Origin: Acanthopleura granulata
Taxonomy: Eukaryota > Mollusca > Polyplacophora > Chitonida > Chitonidae
NCBI GenBank assembly: GCA_016165875.1
Contig: JABBOT010000023.1
Span: 4,325,469-4,389,468 of the forward strand
Length of the DNA: 64,000 nt
Reading direction: 5' to 3'
Shown here: in pieces, positions 49,301 to 64,000 of the stretch
Position numbering within the stretch: position 1 is the stretch's first letter
How the letters are laid out: each line of letters starts with the position of its first letter
The notes under the pieces: model-generated
The model's input: the letters and a program-made list of their open reading frames with translations, nothing else
What the model was told of the DNA's origin: nothing
The model's database searches: none
Position numbers and translations under genes: made by a program

Positions 49301-52300
49301 TGTGTCCCAGAGAATAGCACTGTTGTCCACCGAGCCGGAGATCAGGTATTTGCCGTCAGCTGACCAGCACAAGTCGTACACCTCTTCAGGATGACCCCTG
49401 GCAGGAAAACACGAGCAACCCATCACACGTCAGAATTAACTTGTCATGGTAACAACCAATCACATGTCAGAATTAATTTGTCATGGCAACATCTGGTTAC
49501 ATTTCAGAATTAATGTGTCATGGCAACATCTAATCACGTCAGAATTAATTTATCATGGCAACTTCCAATCACGTCAGAATTACTTCGTCATGGCAACTTC
49601 CAATCACATGTCAGAATTAATGTGTCATAGCAACATCCAATCATGTCAGAATTAACTTGTCATGGCAACAACCAATCACATGACAGAATAAATGTGTCAT
49701 GGCAACATCCAGTTACATGTTAGAATTAATGCCTTATGGTGACACAGCAAATATGGAGGTTTTCTCCTAAGGATTTACTCATCTACTAATTAGGCTTCTG
49801 ATACAGGAAGGTGATCACTACAACAAAAGGCATTACATGAACGATACTGCTGTATTTAATCTGCTATTTTGTACAGGACTACTTTACTCTGCCTGGTTCT
49901 GAGGGAGCTACTAATCCTGCAAATGTTTTTTGCAGGTTTGTCTGAACACTATCCTATCATAAAAATGTCATATTTTGTTACGACATGACTCAATAAAAAT
50001 ATCAGGTATATCCTTCACCATGATCATGCAGAGTGAGATTCCAGTGGAATAACAAATGATAATGTTGTGATACTTAACATCCAAAAAATGCAGCTTTCAC
50101 TTTTTTTTTGGGCGTGCATTTTAACCATTAACTGGTTCAATCCCAGCCTGTAGTCTCCACTGGGCCTCTGTGGCTCTGTTGGTTAGCGCTATCGCAGCAC
50201 AATGATCAGAAGCCTCCCACCAATGCAGCTGCTGTGGGTTCAACTCCAGCTCATGCTGGCTTCCTCTCCGGCCGTAAGTGGGAAGGTCTGCCAGCAAACT
50301 GTGGATGGTCGTGGGCCTCCCCAGGGCTCTGCCCGGTTTCCTCCCACCATAATGCTGGCCGCCGTCGTATATGTAAAATATTCTTAAGTACGGCGTCAAA
50401 CACCAATCAAATAAATCAAGTAAGCAAGTGTAGATTCCGCCCCTATCCTCACCTGAGGATCTTGACAGTCGACCAGGTCTCCTTGTTGTCCTCGTCATCC
50501 TCCTGGAATATGTTACCTGCCGGGGGCGGCGTGTCGTTAAGCTTCCACAGGATGATCACAGAGTCTGCAAACAAATACGCCAGTATCCACTATATAAACT
50601 CCTGCAGACGCTGTGTTGCTCAGCCGTCAGAAAAATCACTTCTGTGACAAAAATCACTTCACGAAGCATAAAATATATTCATCTCAAAACTGAAGAACCA
50701 ACCCTTCAGAAGTATTAATGAATGCATATTCCAGCATTATCATCATTTTCATGGCAACCATGGCAATTATATAAACAAGCAATCATCTATTAACTATAAT
50801 CACTCACATACAACTAGGTACAAATGTTCCATATGCCAGCCTAATTGTCATTATAGATGAAGATCTTTGTGACATAAATTTGTTGTCGAAAGCAGCATCA
50901 TGTTTCAGATACAAAATCGCACATACGCCTGGCAAGTTGCCCACACGTCTACCAAATCAATGATTCTGTGAAATTCCAGAAATGACAGATTTGTGATGTT
51001 GCAGACGCACAGGTTAAACTAACACACTGATTTTTACAGAAATCATCAATATTTTGCTGTTGTTCAAAACTTTTTTTTTTAATACATTGATCACGTTCTT
51101 TTTCAGTCAAAATTGTTCTTCCAGCTAATGTCAAATATATAATAAAACAATTTTTGACTTTCCATTTGGTTCATACATCCATTTAGGTGCATGATGTGTG
51201 AACCCTCTGGGGCTATGTCCTTGGTCAACATTGTTTTTGCTCAGGTCCAAAAATCCATGTATCTTTCACAGATTTCAATTTCGGTGGAATTTCAAGGAAA
51301 GTCTATAATTGTATAATATCTGCTGGCAATTACATGCAGAAACTTTCTCCATCAGTTGACATACTATTTCACACTCTCTGTATAATTGCAAACTAAACTC
51401 ACCATCCCCGGCTGATGCCAATATTTCTCCTGCACAGGGTAAAAAGAGAAAATTTAAATTACTCAAGCATGTAAATTACAAATATTTTAAAGTGAAAGAG
51501 AACTCATGAATGAGGCACTGTTTATTAAAAAGATTACAAAATTCTCTCTTGAATGCATAAACCTGTTTGAATTTGTATGAATTTGTTGTTGAATTATCTT
51601 CGTTTGAAGTGTGGAGTATTTTGCTGCTGACTGGGGATCTGAAGGCGCCCATGCTTTTAAGCTTGTAAGAGACTGACCAATCAGGCAGCTTGGAGACATC
51701 AGTTGTTAATAAGCTGTGACGTACATGTTATGGGTTGTCTGTCAATGTAACATGTAATACCACAGGGACAGGACACTTTTTTAATGTTATGTATTTTAAT
51801 TATAACAAGTACATGTGTGAACAACACTGCAAAGTATTTCCAGACCATTGTATTGTGGCAAGAGTAAGTTTCTTGGTCATTTCATGTTGTAGATTTACAC
51901 ATATACACATGTTTCAACCACAACAATGGCAAATTACTACAGTATCAAGAGTGTTCTGTGCTTTGACAAGAGTGTTCTGTGCTTGGAACAATTATATCAC
52001 AGCCCATACACAATGGCTGTATTTCATGCTAGCTGACAGAACATGGTCAAATGCCAATATCCACTGTCACAGTAGCTGTTTTCGGTAAAAACAAATACTT
52101 TACCGAAATGAACATAATACTGTCTAACCGTTTTGGCAAACTTAACTTTGAACATACGCTATCTTTCACTGTGATATGATTGAGCACTGACTTGAAACAA
52201 CTCTCACTGTATTTGAACAAAAATTATTACGGTTCTTGAACAGATTTGCATCTTCTGAACAGTGTACTATTTTTATAGCAATCCAAATTCTGTGCTGTCC

Positions 52301-53650
52301 ATGAACTAAGAGTTTGAAGTTATATAGTTGGACCGTATGGATCCCATGAGCGCTCTTTACTCCATCAATACTGACCTGAGGGAGAAAATCTGACAACATT
52401 TACAGATCGAGAATGACGAGAGAGGCTTGACAAGAACTCCACATTTCCTTTGCCATCTTTGTCTGTGACCAAGCTCCATATCTGAAAAGGGTATTATAAA
52501 TCATTTGGTACCAGAATGTCAGAAGTACTATTGCTATGATACTGAGCATTAGTAAAGTCAGCTGGATATTTTTCAATCGCATCATCATTAAAAATATCTT
52601 TGTTGCGAGCAACCTGACTGACCCTTCAAATAAGAGCCCTGCTTTTCTTGGCCTTTACATGGAATTTCTTCTTTATTTTTCTCTTCACTTTAATTTCTTT
52701 AAAATCCGGATCTATTTCATGACAAAAATAAAAAGTATTTTCCTACCAACCAACCCTATTTTTGGTGATAGGATTGTGTTATCCACAACAAATACTTTTT
52801 TAAGGATGGCCTTGCTTGTGATGAGTCCTACATTTATGTTCGATTTTATCCACCTTTCGGACAAAGTGTGAGATGAGAATGCCAGGCAGCTCAGTGGTAG
52901 GATACAGAGCTATAACCACCAGGCACAAGAGGCGGGCAGTTTGTGGATCCTCCTTCTCTCCTGGTTTGTGCGAGCGCGAGCCCAGTATCCCTTTCGCCCA
53001 CCGATGGTGACATGGTGTGTGTACCTGTACATCACACGCAGGGGCACTCATCAGCGCAGGCCTTCGTTTTAGTTCTTGAGTAGGAGTGTGATTTTCACAT
53101 CTCGATTCACACTCAAAAAACTCTTCATTATTTCAGGTGTCACGTGTGCGTCATTAGCACGCCTAGATGTTGTTTCATGAGTGCACTAGGTGTGGGCGTG
53201 TACAAAGAGCAAGTGCTTAGGTGCCAAAAGGGCACTCAAGCCTGCTCCAAAAAAATATAAGAATTTTTCACTTATATGAAGGGAGTCAGGTTCATGGGCG
53301 GAGGAAACCAGAGCACCCAGATAACACTGAATACCACATGGCATAAAACAACAATCAAATAGATCAGTGTCTCATTATCTTTCTCACTGACACCTGGCCT
53401 TTCTTTCTCTAGAACAATACAGAGTGTATTGATTTGTCACAGTCCAATATGCTCATTTACAATAGACCCAAATTATCCTTGTTGACTACAAGCCCCTGTC
53501 AAACATTTGTCGGTGTATAAATGCTACCCTAATGGTTTTGTCCACGCCAGCAGAGGCCAGACGTTGTAGGCTCCTCTTTCCTGGTTGAAAGTCCAAGCTG
53601 TATACAGGATCTCTGCCATGCCAGAAAATCTCTGGGGTGTTCACCTTCAT
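40321..53650 (-). CDS. CHAF1B: CHAF1B, chromatin assembly factor 1 subunit B (p60), 12 coding exons, 577 aa
   Basis: Exons (5' to 3'): 53650-53528, 52481-52376, 51429-51403, 50564-50453, 49397-49294, 48795-48699, 48210-47938, 46145-46045, 45450-45399, 45035-44910, 42018-41745, 40659-40321. All have GT-AG borders and matching phases, totalling 1734 nt. The N-terminus [32 protein letters not shown] (about 123-134), [13 protein letters not shown], the LLVTPAGC block, [10 protein letters not shown] and SSTDGYC match vertebrate CAF-1 p60, a seven-WD40-repeat histone H3-H4 chaperone subunit that works with p150 and RBBP4 behind PCNA at replication forks. The C-terminal tail is low-complexity and ends in [15 protein letters not shown], an ASF1-binding B-domain-like motif. 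The acceptor lies directly before the ATG, so the 5' UTR exon is upstream (candidate ending at 56393). Confidence 0.95.
40722..40858 (-). repeat. Distant SINE relative in the last CHAF1B intron
   Basis: TTTATTTATTTGTTGTTTAGC, then CATTCTCAAGAAG, GTAGAAAACCAGACAG and TTTGGCATGTTACTGACAAA match the second subfamily on the minus strand. Confidence 0.5.
41262..41703. mobile_element. Long foldback element in the last CHAF1B intron
   Basis: Left arm 41262-41455 and right arm 41530-41703 are inverted copies over about 170-190 bp. The words AAGGCAATTT.GTGCTGAT, ATGGTCTTCATTATTTTT and AAAACGGAA.TAAAGA.TGAG recur in complement. No coding capacity. The right arm ends about 40 bp from exon 11 (42018-41745). 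Confidence 0.85.
42481..42722 (-). repeat. Two SINE 3' fragments in tandem
   Basis: Two minus-strand copies of the SINE 3' body abut at about 42600. Each has its own TTATTTACTT/TTATCTGATT tail side, TTTTACGCC, AATATTTCA.TTAT and ATGGTGGGAGGAAACC. Confidence 0.85.
42723..43984. other. CHAF1B intron 10, part
   Basis: No coding exon. A CAGACAGACTGAGACAG microsatellite-like stretch lies at about 43086-43105, linked to a weak copy of the 23570-24733 repeat. A CGTGCTACGAA word at 43122 resembles the end of the element at 55395-56168. Confidence 0.4.
43985..44660. repeat. Large repeat, copy A (inverted partner at 55510-56168)
   Basis: Shares with the reverse complement of 55510-56168 long ordered matches: GTTCACCAACACATTCCCTG, TAAATCCAAGATAATTCACA, TTTAGTATGGATGTAAATTT, GATTTACTTGAGAATGGTGA, GTGCACAAATAATTCAACTT and GGGCTAAGGGTGGCCAG. 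It is in CHAF1B intron 10, about 11.5 kb from its partner and in opposite orientation. Confidence 0.85.
45597..45846 (+). repeat. Near full-length SINE in a CHAF1B intron
   Basis: ATGGCTCAGTTGGTCAGCGT (box A), TGAGTTCAAGTCCAGCTCAT (box B), full body and (AAAT)n end at 45846. Between coding exons 8 and 9 and antisense to CHAF1B. Confidence 0.9.
46738..46895 (-). repeat. SINE 3' part in a CHAF1B intron
   Basis: ATTTATTTATTTGATTGGTG, CACTTACACGATGATGGCCA, CCATCCGCCAGCTGCTGG and CTTCCCACATTCGGCCA; 5'-truncated. Between coding exons 7 and 8. Confidence 0.88.
49421..49744. repeat. 35-37-bp tandem repeat directly upstream of CHAF1B exon 5
   Basis: About 8.5 units of AATTAATGTGTCATGGCAAC + ATCCAATCACATGTCAG with small length changes. 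It ends about 24 bp from the acceptor of exon 49397-49294. On the transcribed minus strand each unit carries TTCTGAC, a branch-point-like word. Confidence 0.92.
50160..50422 (+). repeat. Full-length SINE in a CHAF1B intron
   Basis: GGGCCTCTGTGGCTCTGTTG (box A), GGGTTCAACTCCAGCTCATG (box B), intact body and CACCAATCAAATAAATC end. Imperfect flanking TGTAG.(T)TCC repeats may be an old target duplication. Its 3' end lies 30 bp from the donor of exon 50564-50453. Confidence 0.93.
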
Positions 53651-53794
53651 CTGTAAGTTGGATTAATAAATCAATGTTATCACTATGACAGCCAAGTTTC
53701 ATGATTACGGAAAAAAAAGAAAGAGATCAATAAATTTCAAGTAGGGGTAATAATTCACAATAATACCTTCTGGTGATTACTCGACTTCATGATG

Positions 53795-54013
53795 GGGGCC
53801 TCTGTGGCTCGGTTAGCGCACTAGCGCAGTGTAATGTCCCAGAAGCCTCCCACCAATGCAGTGGCTGTGAGTTCTCCTGCCATACGTGGTAAGGTCTGCC
53901 AGCAACCTGCAGGTGGTAGTGGGTTTCCCCTGGGCTCTGCACCATAATGCTTGCTGCCGTCACATAAGTGAAATATTCTTGAGTATGTCGTAAAACATCA
54001 ATCAAATAATTAG
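53795..54013 (+). repeat. SINE with 10-bp target-site duplication upstream of CHAF1B
   Basis: SINE with head and box A and internal deletions, ending TCAATCAAATAATTAG. CTTCATGATG flanks it at 53785-53794 and 54014-54023. It lies about 140 bp 5' of the CHAF1B start codon, in the presumed 5' UTR intron. Confidence 0.9.
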
Positions 54014-54567
54014 CTTCATGATGACTTAATTCCACAAATGACAATTTTTTTTTTAAGTTATACCTCTCTAGAAGTATTTGTGCCTAGTCCTATATAATAA
54101 GACTGCATTTTTATAGTTGCCGACTTGACTATAGTACTGCCATTGCTCTGATTTCCCGGCAGAAAATTCCTAGGAAAGCTAGTGTATATTCCCAGATCTG
54201 ATGTGCAATTCACAAAAAATATCAGAGAAATGGCAGCCTCAGAACAACAATTAGCTGGAACAGTCCCTTTTCACAATGATGACAGATCTGGCAGATTGGG
54301 TCTGTTGCCTTAACTAGTTATTTAGCTTTATTTCTGCGCAAACTTTCTGGTGGTGAAGACGATATCCAATACAGTTCTTGTTGAGGAGCAGGGTTAGAGG
54401 TTGCTAACGAAAGAGCCTGGTTTTCAACATGAACATCTGAAAAGTATGTCAACCACTAACAAAAGAATCAACTTCGTCGTTACAGCTACCTGGGTGGGTG
54501 GTTGTTGTCCAGTCAGATGCCAGAGCAATGGCAATATAACTGTGTTGAGTCAGAACTGCAGTAGTAA

Positions 54568-55312
54568 TTAGCTCTGTAGGGCTGCGATCACAGCCCTGTT
54601 GTCTTCCATAAACTTACCTTAAACACCTCTGTACTTCCAGTGCTGTCCTCAATACATTGAGTTTGGCCATTAAAAAGTGTTCTTTCACACTCATGGACAT
54701 TTCAGCTATCTATTTCAGGTAGGTTTCCTCATGTGTCACCACTGGTAAATCCACACAAACTTAAAACTGGTTGTAACTGAGTCAAATTTTAGGTCCAATC
54801 ACCATGTTTGAACCCATACTCAGCGCCGGAACCATACATATCACGAAAGATACCACTGCCACCACTTGGCAAGACCGACCTTTTGTGCGACAAATGCACT
54901 AATTTTTTAGGATCAATCTCACAAGTAATGACCTCGAGAGAATCTATATGCAGTATTCATCAATAAAAAGATCTCTATACAAAACATGCCTGTAGTGTCA
55001 GTCATGCAAAGCTCGACCAGAAAATGGCCTCTTGGTTATCTCCATTGTATTCTTAGTTCCCCGTGCTGTGAAGAGTATGCATTTCAAATATGGTCGTTCC
55101 ACTCGGAATTTGTCCAAGTTTCATGCTTGTGTGAATTTACCAGTGATGACACATGGGGACACTTAACTGGAATTGACAGCTAAGACGCTCATGAGTATGG
55201 ACGAACACCTTTTATTGGCCCCAGACTTGATGTATTGAGGACAGCACCAGAAGTACACAGGTGTTTAACAGAGGACTAGGAAAAATGACAGGGCTGTGAT
55301 CATATACGTTAT
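54568..55312. mobile_element. Long foldback element in the presumed first CHAF1B intron
   Basis: The arms (about 54580-54840 and 55040-55310) are inverted copies: GATCACAGCCCTGT, TTAAACACCT.TGTACTTC, GTGCTGTCCTCAATACAT and CATGTGTCA.CACTGGTAAA. The interior is short and non-coding. A perfect 9+3+9 hairpin (55305-55325) sits at the right edge. Confidence 0.82.
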
Positions 55313-55394
55313 CAAGGATAACGTAGCCGCGGATCCCAGCTGTGATCTTTTGTGAGCTATTCAGGTTAAAACAGTGGTATTGAAAAACAGTTTA

Positions 55395-56168
55395 GCGCAG
55401 ACAAGCTCCGTGCTACGAAAATCCACGCAAAATGAACCAAGACATGCATGAACCACATAAAACTGTGTTAAACTATGCTCACCAACACAGGCTCTGTAGG
55501 GCTGTGATAACGTTAGCCTGTGACCACTATGGGTGGCTTATATTTATTGATACGCAGGGACCGCTGGCCACCCTTAGCCCACGGGCTATGTGAACCTGAT
55601 TTGCATATAATGTTTGTGAGGTGCTACCCTCTCGTTCAATTCTGCTGCATGTGCATTAGATTCTTCCCAAATACACAAAAAGCACCTTAATTCCAAAAGT
55701 TGAATTATTTGTGCACATTTTGCCAAAACTGCTAGTTAGCATTACCTCACCATTCTCAAGTAAATCTTAGCCGATGTAAATACTATGGTAAGCCGGCATA
55801 TGATGCCCTGCTTTTCAAATCTGTGTCAACGAGGTGCACATGCTCATCGAGGGTTGAACTTTGCATGACATCATATCTTGAAATTTACATCCATACTAAA
55901 CAAACCTACACCTTGAATAAATTTGTATAAAGGTCAACCACAGCTGCACATGCACGGCGAGCAACAACATGGTTTATTTGGGTCAAGTTGTCTACAACAC
56001 ATGTGAGCGTAAGTCACAAATGTGAATTATCTTGGATTTACTGGTCATAAAGGTTACAGAATGTGAGAAAAAGCTGGCAGAAGAACAGGGAATGTGTTGG
56101 TGAACATTGTTTATCTCAGTTTTATCCGGTTCATACATGTCTTGGTTCACTTTGCACGGATTTCATAT
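55395..56168. mobile_element. Foldback-type element, copy B of the 43985-44660 repeat
   Basis: Ends in about 70-80 bp inverted repeats: CAAAATGAACCAAGACATGC to CTCACCAACACA at 55430-55493, complement at about 56090-56155. The interior is the reverse complement of 43985-44660. A 9+11+9 hairpin (CTCGGCTGT/ACAGCCGAG, 56202-56230) follows. Confidence 0.75.
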
Positions 56169-56485
56169 TTTTAAATATCACTATTTTATCCTGCATAGCT
56201 CCTCGGCTGTGATCTGCACCTACAGCCGAGATCCTCGACTCTCTCATTTACATCACTACATACATGTAACCCATCAAAACAGTAGCACGTTAACATTTTA
56301 ACTACGAGGCTGACAAGCGTGTCCTCACACAGATCTGTATAGATTACCTCAGAAAAGGTAATCTCAGTGCTGCTTATATGTTCATTACTTACGGAAGAAC
56401 ATTTTTATCATATACAAACCTTTTTTCCTTAGCAATTTGTTGGTTTTCTGTAACAACCTACACATTACACATGAATAAAACAAAG

Positions 56486-56496
56486 TTGGCGCGAAA
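56486..56496. promoter_or_regulatory. E2F-type site TTGGCGCGAAA
   Basis: Its complement TTTCGCGCCAA is a canonical E2F element. It lies about 90 bp upstream of the candidate CHAF1B 5' UTR donor. Both neighbours are S-phase/repair genes of a class usually controlled by E2F. Confidence 0.6.
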
Positions 56497-56752
56497 TGTT
56501 TGATAGGTCATATGAAAAACCTGAACACTCGTAACACCTGGATGGCCTACCTTTTATATCTCAAATATCTATGATAATACCCCCGTGTATGCTATGTCAT
56601 GTATTTTATGTCAACATAATAATCACAGAAAAATTGCAGAAATGAACTTGATTTGTTATATGAAGCTTTCGTCTTGCATTTCTTTTCACACCTTTCGCTT
56701 TTACGACTTGATTTTAGATTTAAAGAAATTGTTCGTCCTTGACCTTTTCCGA

Positions 56753-56764
56753 CCATGGCGGCGC
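56753..56764 (+). promoter_or_regulatory. YY1-type CCATGGCGGCGC box
   Basis: Matches the ATGGCGGC core often found just downstream of the start of TATA-less genes. The orientation fits POLQ. It lies about 120 bp before the candidate POLQ donor at 56884. Confidence 0.4.
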
Positions 56765-57287
56765 TAATTTCGAAAAGAAAATAAAACTTTCCCCTGCTGT
56801 TATTTCAAAATAATAGCACAGGATACACAATGGGGTTACCATGAGGATTTTGGATGAACTATGTCACGCACATTACATGGAAAGGTGCGTATATATTGTG
56901 TAGCACTGACTATAGCTCTGTTTTGTTCAAGGGCTAGTCCGAACAACAACAACAGTACAGTGTGCTGCTTGCTCTATCATCAGTCACCCTTTGAAACACA
57001 AGGCGGAGAGTTGCAAAGCTGTCAACATCTCCTGGCTGAGGGTATGGTATCAGTTCCTTGAAGAATCTGCCTTTGCCGTTGAGTGTCTGAGAGGCGGTTC
57101 AAGGACAAGCAAAGTTGAACAACCTCAACTTTACAACTTCGCCAATGTTGTGGCATGAAAGAACTATGTAAAATGTGGAATGCAACTATTCATCCATGAA
57201 GTGAAATCTTACTCCTTAAACAAGGTACACCTGTGTTTCTTTATGGGTATCATTTTATATTTTATCCCCTAAAATTTGCCCCCTCCC

Positions 57288-57370
57288 CCATAGAAAAAGA
57301 AAAGGAAAAAGAAAACATATAAAAATTAAAAAAAAAAAAAAATTAAAGAAAAAAAAAAGTCAAAGGAAAA
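57288..57370 (+). repeat. Purine-rich A/G low-complexity run
   Basis: An almost pure A/G stretch with long A runs, in the presumed POLQ 5' UTR intron. Confidence 0.8.
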
Positions 57371-57571
57371 GCACTGTAGATAAATCCCTAAGAGTCAATT
57401 TGAGTGATGCACTGTATGATGAAGTTTGCACCTTTTATGTGAGAAAACTCTCAATGCAGGTGGTTTGCTCTTAAATTTCAGTGTAACAGTTGAAATAATG
57501 ACAAAGTAAAGGCATTGCCACACAATTACAAGTCTTATGCCTTTTATAACTTTAAGTGAATTGCATTTCAG

Positions 57572-57663
57572 ATGGCGATGGTTGCTTCAGTCGAAATGTC
57601 CTGAGGTCTCTGAGTCCATGGGAGTTGTGTGCGAATTTTCACTTAAAGATTACTCTGGGGAAG
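57572..57663 (+). other. Possible alternative 5' UTR exon of POLQ
   Basis: Bounded by a strong acceptor (TTGCATTTCAG) and a donor (GGGGAAG|GTATGC). It carries its own short ATG frame of 10 codons, so it would add an upstream ORF. No RNA evidence. Confidence 0.25.
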
Positions 57664-58047
57664 GTATGCATAGCGATGTTATATATCTGTTTCAAGGAAA
57701 ATCTACAACGTAATTGCCAGTGGAAAAAACTTAAAATACCGAGTAGAAAGTGTTACTTTAAAATTTGCCCTAATCATCTCAATCTTCAAAGGACACTGTC
57801 CCCGACCGTTGATAATTTCATCATGGCTGCTCAATTGTGGCGAGTGTGTAGTGTCTTGCAGCCTGAAGTGCAAATATGGCTTGTACTGACACTTCTGATT
57901 ATCATCTCTGAAACAATATACTGTATACTATAAGCCAAAAACAGCACAGTGTAACTACTGAAATACCAGTATATAATTATTTTCAGATGTACAGTAGTAA
58001 TTGTAATGTATTTGCGTGATATTTCAGAGTGTCGTTTGACCTGTGAT

Positions 58048-58064
58048 ATGTCAGTGGTAAAAGA

Positions 58065-58068
<4 letters not shown>
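58048..58068 (+). promoter_or_regulatory. Six-codon upstream ORF overlapping the POLQ start (ATGA)
   Basis: An ATG at 58048 reads MSVVKE and stops at TGA 58066-58068, sharing ATGA with the POLQ ATG at 58065. It is downstream of the acceptor at 58026, so it is in the mRNA if that acceptor is used. Confidence 0.5.

Positions 58069-64000
<5,932 letters not shown>

Larger units (their letters stand above)
56393..56884. promoter_or_regulatory. Candidate shared divergent promoter of CHAF1B and POLQ
   Basis: A minus-strand donor CTTCC|GTAAGT (exon end 56393) and a plus-strand donor GGAAAG|GTGCGT (exon end 56884) point outwards from this interval. That fits 5' UTR exons of CHAF1B (acceptor just before ATG 53650) and POLQ (acceptor at 58026). 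The E2F and YY1-type sites lie between them. No TATA box is evident. Transcript data are needed to fix the start sites. Confidence 0.5.

Overview
The window is nuclear DNA of an animal: short exons with GT-AG introns, AT-rich intergenic DNA, tRNA-derived SINEs and many foldback elements. The SINE (Pol III box A and B, then a conserved body ending in an AAATA-type tail) is of a kind I associate with marine molluscs and related lophotrochozoans. This placement rests on memory and repeat style, not on a search.

Left part (1-28 kb), mostly intergenic and repeat-rich. Three genes of unrecognised function are present. Gene A (last exon 5571-6702, +) and gene C (26020-27207, +) are diverged paralogs sharing an N-terminal box and a basic C-terminal helix. 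Gene B (terminal exon 7393-8865, -) is convergent with A and is a basic, coiled-coil-starting protein. Between them lies a three-exon gene (14841-20674, +) for a 216-residue LURAP/FAM89-type leucine-rich adaptor that ends in a PDZ-ligand-like C-terminus.

Middle part (28-40 kb). SINE copies, one of them full length with perfect target-site duplications, and a 51-bp minisatellite. A two-exon gene (36629-37780, +) encodes a 65-residue secreted six-cysteine peptide. Its spacing matches the core of invertebrate CS-alpha-beta defensins, but the first cysteine is missing and an extra one lies at the C-terminal side.

Right part (40-64 kb). A divergent pair of replication/repair genes. CHAF1B (chromatin assembly factor 1 p60) is reconstructed completely on the minus strand: 12 coding exons, 53650-40321, 577 aa, all splice phases consistent. 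POLQ (DNA polymerase theta) starts at 58065 on the plus strand. Its first 8 coding exons (554 codons, long disordered N-terminus plus the helicase motifs up to GMSATLP) lie here before the window ends. Between them, about 56.4-56.9 kb, is a candidate shared promoter with a textbook E2F site (56486-56496), a CCATGGCGGC box and plausible 5' UTR splice donors on both strands. Several long inverted-repeat elements sit in the introns and flanks of this pair and could fold into long hairpins in the pre-mRNAs.

I see no rRNA, no functional tRNA, no CRISPR and no transposase or reverse-transcriptase coding sequence.
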